This document shows, in pieces, positions 63,712-64,000 of a stretch of 64,000 nucleotides of DNA. The position numbers and the translations under genes were made by a program. The number at the start of each line of letters is the position of its first letter. Position 1 is the first letter of the stretch. Under the pieces are notes generated by a model. The model was given only the letters and a program-made list of their open reading frames with translations, searched no databases and was not told where the DNA came from. The DNA is from Lasiosphaeria ovina. Taxonomy: Eukaryota; Ascomycota; Sordariomycetes; Sordariales; Lasiosphaeriaceae. The stretch covers positions 992,001 to 1,056,000 of the forward strand of contig JAULSN010000009.1 of NCBI GenBank assembly GCA_033439765.1, given 5' to 3'.

Positions 63712-64000
63712 ATGTCTAATAACAACGACTCCACGGAAATGGAAAATATTGTGAACAATCTCGCCTCCGTCGCCCTCGGCGAGCCTGCCGAGGACAATAA
63801 CAACATGGACGTCGTCGTCGAGCAAGTTGGCGACGAGGAGATGCCCATCGAGGCATATGCCGAAGCTCCGGAGCAGATCGACGAGGTCTTTGACGTTGTT
63901 TTTCTTCCCCCTGACAATGTCCCGGCTGCCGCTAGAGCCAATGCCCGCGGCGCCGCCGCTCCTCGCCCCCGCGCCCCGTTGTTTGTTGATAGGCACGGCC
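63712..64000 (+). CDS. acidic hypothetical protein, 5' complete, runs off the window
   Basis: ATG at 63712 is the first in-frame start after the 5' UTR intron. An ATG at 63689 is inside the intron. The frame is open to the window end: MSNNNDSTEMENIVNNLASV, ALGEPAEDNNNMDVVVEQVG, EEMPIEAYAEAPEQIDEVFD, VVFLPPDNVPAAARANARGA and an Ala/Pro/Arg-rich stretch. The N-terminal 65 residues are strongly acidic, then the charge turns basic. No family recognised. Its coding sequence does not resemble the gene at 54072 although the 5' regions are homologous. Confidence 0.65.
   Translation, partial: MSNNNDSTEMENIVNNLASVALGEPAEDNNNMDVVVEQVGDEEMPIEAYAEAPEQIDEVFDVVFLPPDNVPAAARANARGAAAPRPRAPLFVDRHG

Noticed and set aside
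63667..63996. Minus-strand frames at the right end
   Set aside because: Antisense of the acidic gene, which has a homologous 5' UTR intron and promoter.
1..64000. tRNA, rRNA or telomere repeats
   Set aside because: None recognised by eye; TTAGGG arrays are absent. A covariance-model scan would be needed to exclude small RNAs.

Overview
This looks like a repeat-rich, accessory region of a filamentous ascomycete (Pezizomycotina, probably a sordariomycete). The reasons are short introns of about 50-110 bp with GT...CTAAC...AG signals, and relics of fungal families: NACHT/STAND proteins, DUF3433, a DUF7924-type protein, a DUF3435 (FluG-domain) recombinase, Ty1/copia gag, pogo, Tc1 and hAT transposases, and a polyketide synthase domain. 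Nothing bacterial, organellar or ribosomal was recognised. Family names are from memory; no database was searched.

Layout. 0-8 kb: a pogo transposase relic, then a NACHT (NLR-like) pseudogene broken by a Tc1/mariner relic that itself holds a 211-bp foldback element, then a second pogo relic. 8-12.5 kb: a coiled-coil gene, a pogo tail, a ketosynthase fragment and small repeats. 12.8-21.4 kb: a minus-strand Ty1/copia relic in at least six collinear pieces, separated by fragments of conserved host genes (membrane proteins, ankyrin, DUF3433). 21.6-25.4 kb: RhoGEF and TAF4 fragments (the TAF4 piece keeps an intron), a BED-like ORF and a NACHT tail. 25.7-30.1 kb: small hypothetical genes with TATA boxes. 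31-35 kb: shuffled duplications. 35.5-38.2 kb: an LTR-retroelement gag-protease relic. 38.5-40.1 kb: the best intact gene, a two-exon DUF7924-type protein of 515 aa. 42-45 kb: fragments of an acyl-CoA-ligase-like enzyme, DNA polymerase eta and a P450. 45-49 kb: a double-chromodomain ORF and a captain-like DUF3435 recombinase relic. 49-61 kb: a duplicated repeat block, one copy of which is split by a hAT element with a perfect 8-bp target-site duplication. 53-64 kb: small genes, two of which share promoter, 5' UTR and 5' UTR intron but not coding sequence.

Most protein-coding sequence is dead: frameshifts, in-frame stops (several explained by C-to-T changes) and truncations. Genes that look usable are the DUF7924-type gene (38.5-40.1 kb), the 205-aa gene (58.1-58.8 kb), the bHLH-like gene (53.06 kb), and the gene pair at 54.07 kb and 63.71 kb. 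Less certain are the chromodomain ORF and the small genes at 25.8, 27.1-27.6 and 29.3-30.0 kb. No pathway or operon-like cooperation is visible. The theme is transposons and captured gene fragments, plus regulatory modules reused before different coding sequences.
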